Shown here piece by piece: positions 57,814 to 60,800 of a stretch of DNA of 64,000 bases (position 1 is the stretch's first letter; every line of letters starts with the position of its first letter). The notes under the pieces are model-generated. The model saw nothing but the letters and a program-made list of their open reading frames with translations. It did not search any database and had not been told where the DNA came from. The position numbers and the translations under genes were made by a program. The DNA comes from Rugalucina vietnamica (lineage: Eukaryota; Mollusca; Bivalvia; Lucinida; Lucinidae), in assembly GCA_964017185.1 (NCBI GenBank), contig OZ024876.1, forward strand, positions 18,116,226 through 18,180,225, given 5' to 3'.

Positions 57814-60800
57814 GGGAGAGAGAATAGAATGGTTGATAGAATTTTATTTTTTGTTCTTTAACATTTTTGTGTCTTTTACATTTTTGTGTCTTTTGTGTCT
57901 TATAGTCTTTGTCAACTGCGTTGCATTGTCACAAGTAGACGGAATATTTCCATCGGTATTCCGTTAAACCTCTCCATGTCAAGGAAGTGGAATGAGGTAC
58001 CGAAGTGGAGCGGCGTGACAGTTAGCCAGCTGATCTATGTCACAAGGAGCACAATTCAAATAGAAAAGTTAATTAATAAAATTTTCATTAATCAAGTAAT
58101 TTCGTATTGGCCCAGTTACAGGTCCTCGGTCAGCTGTATTGGCCCTCGGCTTCGCCTCGGGCCAATACAGCAGACCTTGGACCTGTAACTGGGCCAATAC
58201 GAAATTACTTGTTTAATAACATTATAGTATATATCAAATGACCAGAAAGACAGCATGGCTCATTTCAGCCTTCACGTGGGAACACCAACAATGTGGTTTC
58301 CGAACAGATATGACACAAACCGAGCTGTACAAGATGGCTAGAGGCTGAAAATTTTGGATTTAGAAAGTAGAGGAATTATACTATCTATGTAGCAAAAACA
58401 AAGGCGCTGATCAGCTTCGCAGTTACTGCGACACTGATCTGCATCTTTGTTTTTGCATATGCAGGTTTTCTGGTGTTGCGGCTCATTTATTGTTAAACTT
58501 GTCATATCTCACCTTGAGCAATGTCGTCATAGGAGTTCTGGTTGACCATCCTCTCTATAATCTTGGCGGCACCACATATTCTGGAGATATCGTCACTCTG
58601 TAAACACACATACGCCAGAGGTGTAAGCAATTGTATAATCCTAAATTCTTTAATTATACACCATGGCACTAACTCTGTGCAAGTTTAATAAGACAATTTG
58701 ATTGTGTATGTTTTATGAACTTGCAAAAGATGATATAGATATATGAGCCGCCCCATGGGAAAACCAACAATGTACATAGGCGAAAACAAAGACGCAGATC
58801 AGCTTCGCGGTAACCGCGAAAGCTGATCAGCGTCTTTGTTTTCGCTACACGGAAAGTACACTTCCTCTTGAAGACTTCTTAAATCCAAAATTTCAAGCTT
58901 CTTACTCTTTTCTGTGCTTGTACAGGTCGGTTTGTATCAGACCTGTTCGGAAACCACATTGTTTGTTTTCCCACGAGACGGCTCATATTATGTAATTGTG
59001 GCCATCCTCCAACACCCAGGGGGTGTAGGGCTCCAACACTAAAGGACACAGCATACTCCACTACTCAATCAAGACATGTGTCATAAACATGTACATTTAT
59101 ATAAAAAATATTTATATTGTAATGAAATCTTTTGCATTTAAAAAGTAATTGTATTTAAATTGAAAGGCATGGAGACAATTTCAAATTTTGATGTTTTAAG
59201 CCATGGGTATTCTCATAGTTTCTACTCAACACTATGTACCATGGTAATGATAATCATAGAGATACAGACAGCAAAACATTTAGTTAATAATAAATGATGA
59301 ACATCAGGATAGCATGTCCTTGTAATATGTACCCCAGTATACCCCACATTTATATATACACATGGAAATAAGTTAGGGAACACCTGTAATAATGTGAATG
59401 CCAACTTTGGACTGTATGTATCCTTATTTGTAAAAAATATGAAGACTTTTTTGACACTTTGTCAGAATCTACAGTATGAAAAGTTGATTTAATGTGAAAA
59501 TTGCTAGCATCAAACATAAACTGCGGCTGACAGCGGCCACTTTGATTCAGAAACGTTTTGCAAGATTTAAAAAACGTGCTGATATTCGTTGAGACAACTT
59601 CATTCTCTTAACTCGCGTTGTCGTAATTTTTCGTAAGCATCACGCCGTGACATTGCTTGTTGAACTTTGACCATCGATTCTTTATTTCCTGACCGACTGT
59701 CTGCGGTAGATCCATACTTTTCCGGGTGTATGTTTCATGGTCATGTTTTGTTTTTTGGTTATACAATTTTCAGGTTGTAAATGTTGGGCCAAATATTCAA
59801 TATGACCCTTTAGGAATTTAAACATGCACGTCCTGGTCAATGTGTCATAGCGCAATTATTCTTTTGCTGCTTTATTTGCAAAAATTCCATGAATTTTGCT
59901 TTCCAAACTGCAGATTTTGTATGATTAATTGGTTTGGTGATGAAACGTGAAGTTTTAGATCCGAAGTCGTTTATTCATTGAGAACTATCAGATTCAACAT
60001 TGTATTCCTGTTTCACTTTAAAAATTTGAGTTTTGCAGAATGCAGAAGCAAAAAGGCAAACTCGTATTCAGTAAAAGTGGAATTTCCATAAATTGGCCTG
60101 TAGCTAGGCCAAGGTATGAAATATATGTGATAAAAATTTCAGCATCGCCAGAAAAAAGGAAAATTGATTTTTTCAAACTTTTCCGAAGAGATAAAAGTGT
60201 TCCCTAACTTATTTCCATGTGTATAGCAAAATTGGGATATACAGGGGTTTACCTATTTTTCTTATTTTTGCTCCAAAACATAGATTGTGGGTACTCGTTA
60301 GAACTGCCTCGGCGAGGCGGTTCTAACGTGTACCCACAATCTATGTTTAGAGCTAAAATAAAAAAAAAAAATTCAATTTTTACAATTTAAAAATCTCTGT
60401 ATAATGCATGGGTGTGTTTTTGTAATGGTCAATAATACATGTCAAGTTTTTTTAACTCTACCCCAAAAAACTCAGCAATCAGCACGCCAGCAAAGCAATA
60501 CTGATATCAGTCCTGGTCTGGTCAGATACCATCCCATTCTTCCAGACCCCAATTATATTTTCCTTCTCAACTCATAAACTGAGCATGAATTTAAACTGTT
60601 CATAAATACTAATATAACCAAAATTAGCGGAAATTTCAGAATTCATTCACAAACGCCTTATAAAATGTTGAAATACAGCCATGTGTAGGCATTTTAACAA
60701 TTATGAGCAAGATAAATTACCATCTCAGCTGAGTTGAACATGACAAACAGTTTGGTGCTGAGCTAAGGTTTGCATGGGAACATAATGTTTGGCTGGTACT

